A DNA stretch of 26,804 nucleotides from Armatimonadaceae bacterium (lineage in GTDB: Bacteria; Armatimonadota; Armatimonadia; Armatimonadales; Armatimonadaceae): contig JAUJNC010000024.1 in the NCBI GenBank assembly GCA_030446525.1, positions 1 to 26,804 on the forward strand, in the 5' to 3' direction. The position numbers and the translations under genes are program-made. The notes beneath the pieces were generated by a model. The model worked only from the letters and a program-made list of their open reading frames with translations. It was not told the origin of the DNA and made no database searches. Positions within the stretch are counted from its first letter, which is position 1; each line of letters opens with the position of its first letter. Shown here piece by piece: positions 8,374-16,147 of the stretch.

Positions 8374-9861
8374 CAATACCATTCAAATAAGGACTATAGC
8401 CTCCTGGAAGGTCAGTTTGGGCTTGTGGATGGGCGTGTTCTGGACGCTTCAGGTCAAAGTTGCTCATCTTTCGTTTCACCACCCGGGCATTGCAGCGGGC
8501 ACGACGCGCAGGCAAAGGACGCGACGCGATCCTCCAGCATGCGGGCATACACAAGCGGCAGCATCTCCGGCGCTGCCGTCTGAAAGTCCCGGACCGCCTC
8601 GCCGATCACCCGGAGCGCGTGCGTAAAGGACAGCCGCTCCGGGTCCAGATCCGCTTTGATGGCGGCCTGATGCATCAGAAACCGAACGGCCCAGTGGGCG
8701 ATCAGCAGCCCGTAGAGTTCCTGCAACACGCCCACGGGTTTCTTGCTTCTGATGGGGCCGTCATGAAAGTGCTGATGCACCTCAATCTCGTCGAGGGTGA
8801 TCTCGATCTCCCAGCGCTCGTGATAGGCAATGGCCCAACTCTCGCGCCGGGTAACGATCGGGGTCCAGCAGCGTGGTGATGGCCTGGTACTGCTGCCCAT
8901 GGCCCGGCAGATTCGGCTCACAGATCGTGTATTGGATCAAGCGTACCAGCAGGCGCTCCGAGTCCTTATGACGCTTCCCCTGCCGCCGCCCTTGGTTGCT
9001 GCCGATCCAGACCAGCCAAGAGCCATCTTGAAGGGGCGCTCGCGCCCCGGCTGGACAGGGGCGGGCAAGCGGCACAGCACGTGGGCACCACGCTGCCGCA
9101 CGGCTTTGACACGCTCGAAGCTCCACAGGCCGCGGTCGAAGAGCAGCAGCATTCCGTCTTTGACCGAGCGCAACAGGCGCCAAGCAACGGCCTTCTCGTC
9201 CATCGTGCAGGGCCACAAGCCCGCATCAAAGATGGCATGAGTCCCGCATTCGCCCAGATAGAGCAGGCGCGCCTTGGGCCAAGCCGAGTCCCCCGGTTGC
9301 CGCGCCGTTTACCGAAGTAGCGAGCGTTCTCAGGCGTGTCCGGCACGTCGATCTCTTGGCCGTCGAGGGCGACAAGGCGCAAGCCGAAGCGGAACGCGCC
9401 GGGAGTATGCTCTGTGGCAAGGGGCCGGCAGACACGGTGAGACAAGGCTGCCATAGGACGCACGCCCAGTTGATAGCGCCGGTAGACGAGGGCACTGTCG
9501 CGGGGCAGTGCCTCCGGGTCACTCTGCAGCAGGCGCAGTCTGTGGCTGAGCTTGTGCCAGACAGAGCCGACGGAATCCTTGGCGTACAGGCTCATGGCGA
9601 TCACCAAAAGGACGATCACCTCCAGGTTGAGTTTACGTTCTCGCCGGGTGCGTGCGTGCGTCTCTTGCAGTGCCTGCTGAATCGCCGCTCGTGGCACGGC
9701 TTTCTCCAGGGCATCGAGCGAGAGTTGCTGACATAGCTTGCGCCCGGACTGCACGTGTCGTAGGATGAAAGGCATGAGGTGGTTCCTCCGTCCCTGCTGA
9801 GTTTGATCGCTCATTGGAGATACGGAGGAACTGCCTCTACTGGCTTATTTGAACGGTATTG
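8374..9861 (-). mobile_element. IS-B: complete IS4-family insertion sequence (1488 bp)
   Basis: The element is bounded by inverted repeats CAATACCATTCAAATAAG (8374-8391) and its partner at 9844-9861, matching 17 of 18 positions, and by the 10-bp direct repeat AGGTTAGCGA on both sides. It holds one transposase gene on the minus strand, now broken. It sits inside IS-A. Length, end structure and duplication size fit the IS4 family group whose transposases carry the Nterm_IS4 domain. Confidence 0.93.
8383..9814 (-). pseudogene. IS-B transposase (Nterm_IS4 + DDE), broken by about five frameshifts
   Basis: The gene starts at the ATG at 9814 (MSDQTQQGRRNHLM) with an Nterm_IS4-type domain (LEKAVPRAAIQQALQET...RRERKLNLEVIVLLVIAMSL is its signature, split here) and ends at TGA 8383-8385 with KLTFQEAIVLI. 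Between these it needs frame changes near 9308, 9010, 8870, 8530 and 8430. Read across frames, the catalytic triad is present: Asp in LVALDGQEID, Asp in MLLLFDRGLWSF and Glu in YHERWEIEITLDEIE. The C-terminal NARVVKRKMSNFDLKRPEH is also typical of the family. No continuous protein can be made. So many indels in a 1.4-kb gene suggest decay after insertion, although sequencing indels cannot be ruled out. Confidence 0.88.
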
Positions 9862-9871
9862 AGGTTAGCGA
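9862..9871. repeat. Target-site duplication of IS-B, copy 2
   Basis: Exact copy of AGGTTAGCGA (8364-8373), immediately outside the second inverted repeat of IS-B. Confidence 0.92.
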
Positions 9872-9945
9872 TAGCCTGCACACTGGCTTTGCGCCCGGTG
9901 AGAAGCGCCACCAGGGCGCCTGCGACGAAGTCGGCAAAGGTGGTC
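9862..9945 (-). pseudogene. IS-A transposase, N-terminal fragment
   Basis: On the minus strand this stretch reads TTFADFVAGALVALLTGRKA followed by SVQAIANL, the N-terminal helical region of an IS4-type transposase. It continues in frame into the part at 8373-7430 once IS-B and one target duplication are removed. The first residues of the gene are missing: the fragment is cut at about 9945 by the left end of the IS3-type element, and no continuation is found on the other side of that element. Confidence 0.8.
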
Positions 9946-10003
9946 TGCACCCCTTGATTCGGTCCAGCAGGAGCTTTGGTCCCTGTCCTTGAAAGGAAGG
10001 GAC

Positions 10004-10273
10004 ATGAAAGCAGGACAGTTCACAGACGAGCAGATCGTGGCCATTCTGCAGGAAGCGGCTAAGGGCGAGAAGCCCATCACCACGCTCTGCAACGACAAGG
10101 GCATCAGTGAGGCGACCTTCTACGCCTGGCGCACCAAGTTCGGCGCCATGAGCCCCAAAGAGGTGCAGCGGCTCAAGGAGCTGGAAAAGCAGAACGCCCG
10201 GCTCAAGAAGCTGCTGGCCGAGAAAGTGGTCGAGATCGACTGCCTCAAAGAGGTGAGCTCAAAAAATTGGTAG
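10004..10273 (+). CDS. IS3-family transposase orfA (helix-turn-helix subunit)
   Basis: An 89-residue orfA product. It has a HTH region (FTDEQIVAILQEA...LCNDKGISEATFYAWRTKFG) and a C-terminal leucine-zipper-like helix (LKELEKQNARLKKLLAEKVV) used for multimerisation. Wording and length match the IS407 group. The ATG at 10004 follows GGAAGG closely; a TTG at 9989 is less likely. The frame ends at TAG 10271-10273, just past a run of six A at 10261-10266, where ribosomes are expected to slip -1 and make the OrfAB fusion transposase. Confidence 0.9.
   Translation: MKAGQFTDEQIVAILQEAAKGEKPITTLCNDKGISEATFYAWRTKFGAMSPKEVQRLKELEKQNARLKKLLAEKVVEIDCLKEVSSKNW
10261..10266 (+). promoter_or_regulatory. A6 slippery site for programmed -1 frameshifting
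   Basis: Six consecutive A residues lie at the end of orfA. OrfA is in the frame of base 10004, while orfB is one base back, so a -1 slip at AAAAAA joins the two frames. This is the standard way IS3-family elements produce transposase. The function is inferred from position and family precedent. Confidence 0.75.
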
Positions 10274-11139
10274 GCGCTCCCCAGAAGAAGGCGGCGGTGC
10301 GGCATCTGGTGGGCAAGGGGATGTGCTCCCAGCGTCAAGCCTGCGGCTTTCTTGGCCTGTCTCGCTCGGCGGCACGCTACCGCGTGCGGCCCCGAGCAGA
10401 CGAAGCCGAACTGGTGGAGCGCCTCCAAGAGTTCGCAAGAAAGCGGCGGCGGCGCGGCTACCGGCTTGCGCATCGAGAACTGCGCCGCAGTGGGGTTGTC
10501 GTCAATCACAAGCGGGTGTACCGGTTGTGGAAGCGGGAAGGACTGTGCGTGCCGCCCCGAAGAAGCAGGAAGCGCATCCGCGGTGTTAGCCCGGCGCGTC
10601 CCGTACAAGCGGATCGGCCGAATCGGGTCTGGTGCCTGGACTTCGTCGAGGATGGGACGCTCTCGGGCGGGAAGCTGCGGATCTTGTGTGTGAGCGATGA
10701 GTTCACGCGCGAATCGCTGGCTATCGAGGTCGGCAGCTCGTTTCGTTGCGAGCGGGTCTGCCGCGTGTTGGAGGAGCAGATGGCCCGCCGCGGTGTACCC
10801 GGCGCGCTGCGCATGGACAACGGCCCGGAGTTCGTGGCCTTGTGGCTGCGGGGCTTGTGCCACCGGCGCGGGATCAACGCGGCTTATATTGATCCGGGCA
10901 AGCCGTGGCAGAACGGCTTCGCCGAGAGCTTTCATTCTCGGCTTCGGGACGAGTTCCTGGATGGGGAGGTATTCTTATCCGTGCTAGACACGCAGGTTCG
11001 ACTGGGCATCTGGCGAAGGTACTGGAACGAGGAGCGTCTGCATTCCAGTTTGGGGTACCTGCCGCCCAACGAGTTTGCGGCTCGCTGGGCGGCAGAGACA
11101 AAAAACGGGGAACAGACCAAGGTAACTGCTGGAGCATAA
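10267..11139 (+). CDS. IS3-family transposase orfB (DDE integrase domain)
   Basis: A 290-residue rve-type catalytic subunit, made as the C-terminal part of the OrfAB fusion through the A6 slip just upstream; the TTG at 10267 is only the first codon of the open frame. An HTH_21-like region (RRRGYRLAHRELRRSGVVVN, about residues 61-80) precedes the catalytic core. Asp125 (WCLDFVEDG), Asp184 (RMDNGPEF) and Glu220 (NGFAESFHSRLRDEF) form the DD(35)E triad with correct spacing. The gene is full length and undamaged, in contrast to its neighbours, so this element could still be active. The stop lies inside the right inverted repeat. Confidence 0.92.
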   Translation: MVGAPQKKAAVRHLVGKGMCSQRQACGFLGLSRSAARYRVRPRADEAELVERLQEFARKRRRRGYRLAHRELRRSGVVVNHKRVYRLWKREGLCVPPRRSRKRIRGVSPARPVQADRPNRVWCLDFVEDGTLSGGKLRILCVSDEFTRESLAIEVGSSFRCERVCRVLEEQMARRGVPGALRMDNGPEFVALWLRGLCHRRGINAAYIDPGKPWQNGFAESFHSRLRDEFLDGEVFLSVLDTQVRLGIWRRYWNEERLHSSLGYLPPNEFAARWAAETKNGEQTKVTAGA

Positions 11140-11149
11140 ATAGGGGGCA

Positions 11150-11857
11150 GATCACCACCGTCACCGCAGAAAAGCCCTGCCCGGTGAAGGCCACATCCGG
11201 GATCGAGAGCAACTCGCCCGGTTGTACCGACAGGTCACAAAAGCCGAAGCTCGCTTGCTCCTCCGAAAGCACCACGTTCTTGGCGGTGCGACAGGCCAAC
11301 TGCCAGCCCTGCTGTTGCACCGCCCGAAGCAATCCACAGCCATCGAACTCGCCATCGCCCAGGAAAATGACCTCACGCCCCTGCGGCACCCGTTTGGCAA
11401 CCTGTCCGAGCAATTGCAGGTGCTTTTCCTCGGGGAAGTGGCCTTTCTTGCCCTCGACCACGAGAAAGGCCAGCGGCAGTGCCCGCTTGCCAAAGAGCAC
11501 GCTCATCACCAGCGCCAGACACCCGCGTCCCACTTGGCTGCCGTCCATCACCAGAACGAGCGGGCCTTTGGGCAGGCCGCAAAGCAACTCAGAAGCGAAA
11601 GGCAAGAAGAACGCCTCGCCGGTGATGCGCTCGTTCTTGAGCCAGCGTGTCAGGCGCTGTATGCGGCTTTGTCGCTGCTGTGTGCCGGGCATCTTGTTAG
11701 CAACGGCGGATAGGCTGGTTCTTTGGCTTCCAACGATGCCACTAATCATCGCCGCCATGGTGTGCAGATGTCGCAGATAATTCCCCTGCGGTTCGCTTGG
11801 GCACAGTTGCTTTAGGGCACCAAGTATGGCAAGATAGCGCTTGAGGTTGTCGCTCAT
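11150..11857 (-). pseudogene. IS-C: IS4-type transposase, truncated after the second catalytic Asp
   Basis: The gene begins at ATG 11857 behind GGAGG and encodes about 236 residues of an IS4-type DDE transposase: N-terminal helical region (LHTMAAMISGIVGSQRTSLS), first Asp in LVLVMDGSQVGRG and second Asp in VIFLGDGEFDG. The homology stops at ...GFSAVTVV, exactly where the IS3-type element begins. The expected C-terminal part with the catalytic Glu is absent from the window. The open frame continues into the IS3 element as meaningless sequence. It differs in sequence from IS-A and IS-B, so it is a third element, and it cannot be active. Confidence 0.82.
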
Positions 11858-12093
11858 CGGGTCCTCCGCAAGTGTAGCAACTCACAGAGTACCGATGGAG
11901 CGGCAACCTTGTCAAAGCCCTGCTACCTCCTCAGCCAAAAAGTGAATGGTAGTGAAAAATCTTTACCTCGTCAGCAGGTATTTCGGCTAGGCCAGCGAAT
12001 ATGGCGAACATATCAAATCTACAGTGTAGGTGACAAAGGTCTATAGGCTGTAAGTAAGAATGGCCTCGCTTTTGGCATTTGTGCAAGTGATAT
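11858..12093. other. Non-coding gap between IS-C and the IS701/IS4-like element
   Basis: About 235 bases of lower GC than average with no gene. It should contain the outer terminus of IS-C, which I could not locate because the other terminus is lost. Confidence 0.4.
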
Positions 12094-13241
12094 ACTCACC
12101 TTACGCGGTTAGGATTTGATACAATGGGCTTGGCCCGATGACTACCCATAACACACGTCTGCTCGACCTATACACCGATTATCTGCTCGTCTCCTTCGGA
12201 CAAGCCAGCGCTACCGGAATGGCCCGCCTGTTGCCCGACATCAGCCACGATCAAGTCACGCGCTTCCTGTCACAGCAGGAGCTCTCTGACAAAGACCTCG
12301 GCAAGATCGTCAAACCCCACGTGCGCCGGGTCCAGTCCCCAGACGCGGTGCTCATCATCGACGACACGGTCGAAGAAAAGCCCTATACCGACGAGAGTGA
12401 ACTCGTCACCTGGCACTTTGACCACACCCAAAACCGCACCGTTAAGGGCATCAACCTGCTGTCGGCTCTGTACCTTTGCCAGGACACCTCCTTGCCTGTC
12501 GCCTTCGAGTTGATCAAAAAGACCGAACTGGTTACCGACAAGAAGAGCGGCAAGGACAAGTGGCAAAGTCCCCGCACCAAGAACGAGTATGCCCGCGACA
12601 TGATCGGCTCGGCGGTGCATAAGCAGATCCCTTTCCGTTACGTTCTGGCCGACGTCTGGTTCTCGTCTTGCGAGAACCTGGTTTTCATCAAGAATAAGGC
12701 CAAGAAAGACTTCATCATGCCCCTCAAGAGCAACCGCAAGGTCGCTCTGTGGGAACAAGACAAGAAGCGCGGGCAGTGGACAACTCTCTCATCGCTGTGC
12801 TTTGACACGGATGCTACATGGGCGCTGCATCTGGAAGGGGTTGCCTTCCCGGTGCTGGTGTCGCGTCAGGTCTTCACAAACGAGGACGGCAGTGAAAGCA
12901 TCCTGTATCTGTGCTCGAGTGATCTGTCGTTATCTGCTGGCTCCCTGAGGACGATCTACCAGAGACGGTGGAAAGTCGAAGAGTACCACAAGTCGCTCAA
13001 GAGCAATGCCTGCTTTGCCAAGTCACCGACCAAGCTGCCTCACACCCAGAGCAACCATTTCTTCGCCAGCGTGGTGGCCTTTATCAAACTGGAGGCGTAC
13101 CGCATGTCAACACGGCTGAACCATTTCGCCCTGAAGGGCAAGCTGTACCAGGCAGCCCTTGCTAGCGCTTTGCAGCAACTTCAGCAGATCAAGGCGGCTT
13201 GTCCAGCTGCCACTATCACATCGTGACCGCGTAACGTGAGT
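12094..13241 (+). mobile_element. IS701/IS4-like insertion sequence, complete (1148 bp)
   Basis: Terminal inverted repeats of 22 bp are present at 12094-12115 (begins ACTCACCTTACGCGGT) and 13220-13241 (inward reading begins ACTCACGTTACGCGGT), with three mismatches. One full-length transposase gene fills the element. No direct repeat flanks it: the bases outside are GATAT on the left and GAAGA on the right. Its right end lies on the start codon of the serine hydrolase gene. Confidence 0.88.
12138..13226 (+). CDS. DDE transposase, IS701/IS4-like
   Basis: A 362-residue intact transposase. Catalytic residues are Asp75 or 76 (VLIIDDTVEEKPY), Asp172 (YVLADVWFSS) and Glu281 or 282 (RRWKVEEYHKSLK). 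The 'IDDTVEEKPYTDE' start of the core and 'WHFDHTQNRTVKGIN' are typical of a group annotated as IS701- or IS4-like in many bacteria. The start ATG at 12138 lies 22 bases inside the left inverted repeat and lacks a clear Shine-Dalgarno. The stop lies within the right inverted repeat. No damage is visible, so it may be functional. Confidence 0.88.
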   Translation: MTTHNTRLLDLYTDYLLVSFGQASATGMARLLPDISHDQVTRFLSQQELSDKDLGKIVKPHVRRVQSPDAVLIIDDTVEEKPYTDESELVTWHFDHTQNRTVKGINLLSALYLCQDTSLPVAFELIKKTELVTDKKSGKDKWQSPRTKNEYARDMIGSAVHKQIPFRYVLADVWFSSCENLVFIKNKAKKDFIMPLKSNRKVALWEQDKKRGQWTTLSSLCFDTDATWALHLEGVAFPVLVSRQVFTNEDGSESILYLCSSDLSLSAGSLRTIYQRRWKVEEYHKSLKSNACFAKSPTKLPHTQSNHFFASVVAFIKLEAYRMSTRLNHFALKGKLYQAALASALQQLQQIKAACPAATITS

Positions 13242-13443
13242 GAAGAAATACCCATTTTGGCTCAGCGCGCTGCTGCTGGCCCTGTTCGTTCCAGCAGGGG
13301 CACTCTCGTGGAGCCGCCACGACGCGACGGCGCCGCTCTCAATAGCCCGCCCCTGTTGCCTTGATGATGAAGGTGCGGCGAGCCAGGACACCTTCAGCCT
13401 GGGCACCCTCCAAACTGGCTACGCCAACGCGCCCCGGCACCTA

Positions 13444-13678
13444 GACGGTGTTATGAACTCGGTTTTTTGCATTTTGTCACAACGACGCAGAAAAGGCAGA
13501 AAACAGCGTTGCGAAACGATTTCTGCTGTTCCGATTCGTTAAATGACAAGATAATCAGCGTCGCGTAAGCGTAGAGCGTAGAACCAGAATTGTACAGCTG
13601 CTCAGCCTAGCGATCAGGCTAAAAAAGAAAATGCTAGCTGCTAACAGCAGATGAGGCAGAAAAGTTCATAACACCCTC
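13444..13678. mobile_element. MITE copy 1 (235 bp), TA-flanked
   Basis: The ends are GACGGTGTTATGAAC (13444-13458) and the inverted GTTCATAACACCCTC (13664-13678), differing at one position. TA lies directly outside both ends (13442-13443 and 13679-13680). The internal sequence has no gene, only stem-forming segments. It is nearly identical to copy 2 apart from two extra A in an A-run. TA duplications and these ends fit a non-autonomous derivative of an IS5 (IS427-like) or IS630/Tc1-type element; the parent is not in the window. Confidence 0.93.
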
Positions 13679-15022
13679 TAAGGATCCATCCGGAGAAGAC
13701 CTCAGCGCATGGCGGCGCCTTAAGCCGTGATGAGCTCTACGAACGCATCGTCACCGATATGCGCCAGCGCATGGAAGCCGCGGGAGTCCCTGGGGGAGCC
13801 ATTGCCATTGTTCGCGACGGCCAGCTCGACTTTAGCGCGGGTGTCGGAGTAAAGCGTCATGATCGTTCTGATCCCGTTGGGCCCGACACCCTCTTCCGCG
13901 TTGCCTCCTTGACCAAGGTGCTCACCGCCATCGCTGTGATGTCGCTCGTGGACGGAGGGCGCCTGGATCTGTCCCGCCCGATCACCGACTATGTGCCCTG
14001 GTTTGCGGTGCGGCCGCCCTACGATGCCTCCGCAATCACCACCCAGGAACTTCTGATTCATCGGGCCGCGCTCCCGAACGGGGCGCCGCCCAATTGTCCG
14101 ACCGGTCCTGGCGCGATCCGAGACTACTTCCGAGAGAACAACCCCTTGCTGTTATGGGCCCCGCCGGGGCGCTACTACAACTACTCGAACTATAACTATG
14201 CTCTGGTCGGCCTGGTGGCGGAGACGGTCGATGGGCGCCCCTACGCCGAAATGATGCGCGAACGGGTCTTTGAGCCCGCGGGCATGACAACGGCAACCTT
14301 CGATACCGCCGCTGCTCAAGCTGCCGACCATACGGTTGGTCACACCCTCAGCAGCACCGGCACGGTCACGGCCACCTACGAGCCCACTTCCTACGATTGT
14401 GGCCACACGTATCCTGCCGGCGGTGCCTTTGCCAGCGTCCGCGACTACGCCCGTCTGGCCGAGGTGTTGCTCGGGAACGGCGGAGGCGTCCTCAGTCCGG
14501 AGTCGAACCAGGCCTTGCAGTCACCGCAGGTGTGGACCCGCAATCACCGCGATTCGTACTCAGGCTACGGGCTCATCGTGACCAAGTACAAAGGGATCGA
14601 TGTCGTCGTGCATGAAGGCGGCCTCCCAGGCTTCCTGACCTATCTCATGTTGGTTCCAGGGCGTAGGGACTCCGTGATCGTGTTCCTCAACGGCAGGGGG
14701 AGTGGTTTGAACGCTTTCACCTTCGCGCAACGTGCGCTCGACATCCTGTATGACCTGAGCGGCGTCCCCCCGGCGGATTACTCGACACCGCCCTGGATGT
14801 GGACCGCCTATGAAGGCACCTATCGTGACCCGAACCGGTGGGGAACAGTTCGGGTGCAGCTCCGCGGAGACCGCTTGTGGGGTGACTTTGTTGACTTGGG
14901 TTGGTCCGGACCCTTCACGCAGTTAGCGGATGACCGGTTCTCGATCAGCCCCCCAGGCGCTGCTCTGACACCCATCTTCCACCGCGCCGAGAACCAAGCA
15001 AAGGCTGAGGCAATCGTCTTTA

Positions 15023-15255
15023 GACGGTGTTATGAACTCGGTTTTTTGCATTTTGTCACAACGACGCAGAAAAGGCAGAAAACAGCGTTGCGAAACGATT
15101 TCTGCTGTTCCGATTCGTTAAATGACAAGATAATCAGCGTCGCGTAAGCGTAGAGCGTAGAACCAGAATTGTACAGCTGCTCAGCCTAGCGATCAGGCTA
15201 AAAGAAAATGCTAGCTGCTAACAGCAGATGAGGCAGAAAAGTTCATAACACCCTC
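15023..15255. mobile_element. MITE copy 2 (233 bp), TA-flanked
   Basis: Same ends and same orientation as copy 1, with TA at 15021-15022 and 15256-15257. It sits ten codons before the original stop of the serine hydrolase gene. The near-identity of the two copies points to recent activity. Confidence 0.93.
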
Positions 15256-15311
15256 TAACACGGTTGCCCTTCGTGTCGCCGAGTAACCAAGAGCGAAAGG
15301 AGGATCATCAC

Positions 15312-16010
15312 ATGAAAAGACATTGGATGACACAAGTTGCCGCCCTGGCCATGTCAGCATTGGCGCTACTGTCGGGCAGTGTCCCGCCGGCCACGGCACA
15401 GGAGATCACGATCAACGCCGAAGACTCCGGCTGGTATGATGAGACCGGGTTCCATGACCCAACCAACACCAACTATGTTGTTGGTCGAGGCGAGAACAAC
15501 CTGGTGATGCGCAACTTCTTCGTCTTTGATCTGCGCTGCGGCTTCCCGCTTCCCATCGCCAGCGCACAGCTCCGGCTCTTCAACCCGGTGAACGGCTACG
15601 CCAGCCCGGACCCCACCGAGACCTACACCCTCTTCGAGGTCTCCACGCCCGTGAACACCCTCAGGCAAGGGGGAAGTGGTCTCACGTCTATCTTCGAGGA
15701 TCTTGGTTCGGGCACCAGCTATGGGTCTCAGGTCATCTCGAGGGCGGACAACAACCGTCTCGTCACCCTCGCTTTGAACGAGGCGGCTGTGGCGGATCTG
15801 AACAATGCCGGCGGCTCGTTGTTCGCTTTTGGCGGCGCGCTCACCACGCTGGGTGCCGGGCAGGAGCGTGTGTTCCGCTTCAGTGCTGAGGCGTTCCCAC
15901 GGCAGCTGGTGGTGACGCTGGTTCCTGAGCCGGGCACCCTGCTCCTGCTGGGCACGGGCAGCCTGAGTCTGCTCGGCTATGGCTGGCGACGGCGCAGGCG
16001 GGCAGTGTAA
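15312..16010 (+). CDS. PEP-CTERM sorting-domain protein (secreted, beta-sandwich type)
   Basis: A 232-residue exported protein. The signal peptide spans about residues 1-30 (TQVAALAMSALALLSG...ATAQ). The middle is rich in beta-strand and in Asn/Asp/Gly and resembles DNRLRE-type surface domains, with motifs such as 'MRNFFVFDL' and 'SAQLRLFNP'. The C-terminus is a textbook PEP-CTERM tail: VPEPGT at 204-209, a hydrophobic helix LLLLGTGSLSLLGYG and the basic end WRRRRR. Such proteins are processed by exosortase and are often anchored in extracellular polymer. The start ATG at 15312 follows GGAGG with eight bases spacing. It lies 25 bases after the reconstructed stop of the serine hydrolase gene, so the two were probably one operon, and a strong terminator follows. 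Confidence 0.9.
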   Translation: MKRHWMTQVAALAMSALALLSGSVPPATAQEITINAEDSGWYDETGFHDPTNTNYVVGRGENNLVMRNFFVFDLRCGFPLPIASAQLRLFNPVNGYASPDPTETYTLFEVSTPVNTLRQGGSGLTSIFEDLGSGTSYGSQVISRADNNRLVTLALNEAAVADLNNAGGSLFAFGGALTTLGAGQERVFRFSAEAFPRQLVVTLVPEPGTLLLLGTGSLSLLGYGWRRRRRAV

Positions 16011-16039
16011 GACAAGTTCCAACTGTCTTAAACGCACGG

Positions 16040-16069
16040 GCCGGGAGATACGCTCTCCCGGCTTTTTTT
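16040..16069 (+). terminator. Intrinsic terminator after the PEP-CTERM gene
   Basis: Perfect 9-bp stem GCCGGGAGA / TCTCCCGGC (16040-16048 with 16054-16062), five-base loop, then seven T (16063-16069). It lies 30 bases after the stop codon. Confidence 0.93.
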
Positions 16070-16147
16070 GCTGCTTTGTCGGGTCGATGTCCGTTAGATT
16101 GCATCCGGTATGACTCTATAACCGAGTGCCGCCGCGACCCTTCCAGG

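Larger units (their letters stand above)
9946..11149 (+). mobile_element. IS3-family (IS407-like group) insertion sequence, about 1.2 kb
   Basis: The element carries the orfA/orfB pair and is bounded by imperfect inverted repeats. The left end starts TGCACCCCTTGATTCGGTCC at 9946, followed by AGCAG. The right end, read inward on the minus strand from 11149, is TGCCCCCTATTTATGCTCC followed by AGCAG; both continue with CTTTGGTC/CCTTGGTC. The bases just outside (GGTC on the left, GATC on the right) do not form a duplication. The flanks belong to two different transposase genes (IS-A and IS-C). The ends are therefore those of an intact element sitting at a deletion or recombination junction. Exact terminal bases are uncertain by one or two. 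Confidence 0.82.
13240..15286 (+). pseudogene. Secreted serine hydrolase (beta-lactamase / PBP-like family), interrupted by two MITEs
   Basis: Three pieces form one frame once the MITEs and one TA each are removed: 13240-13443, 13681-15022 and 15258-15286, giving 525 codons with the stop. Piece one holds a signal peptide (KKYPFWLSALLLALFVPAGA). Piece two is the serine hydrolase domain with Ser-x-x-Lys (FRVASLTK, Ser codon at 13906), Tyr-Ser-Asn in NYSNYNYALVG and His-Glu-Gly (VHEGGLPGF), the three class C beta-lactamase motifs. Piece three restores the ending AIVFNTVALRVAE. At present the catalytic part could only start internally, for example at ATG 13759 without a signal peptide, and would end in 42 MITE-encoded residues. 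The first codon is GTG, supplied by the end of the upstream IS; the native start may have been lost. It is followed 25 bases later by the PEP-CTERM gene. Exported esterase or peptidase activity is more likely than antibiotic resistance. Confidence 0.9.

Noticed and set aside
8390..8467. ATG at 8467 (MSNFDLKRPEH) as the start of the IS-A transposase
   Set aside because: This segment is the C-terminal tail of the IS-B transposase in a shifted frame; the hybrid frame only arises because IS-B's end carries no stop in it. The true IS-A continuation is at 9862-9945.
13759..15147. Serine hydrolase as a normal cytoplasmic gene starting at 13759
   Set aside because: No ribosome site, no signal peptide, and the frame is open upstream through 13681; joining across the MITE adds a secretory leader. 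The 13759 ATG is internal.
13240..15286. Antibiotic-resistance beta-lactamase
   Set aside because: The motifs are those of the broad serine hydrolase/PBP-like family, with a C-terminal extension, and it sits beside a PEP-CTERM gene. Nothing indicates a resistance function.
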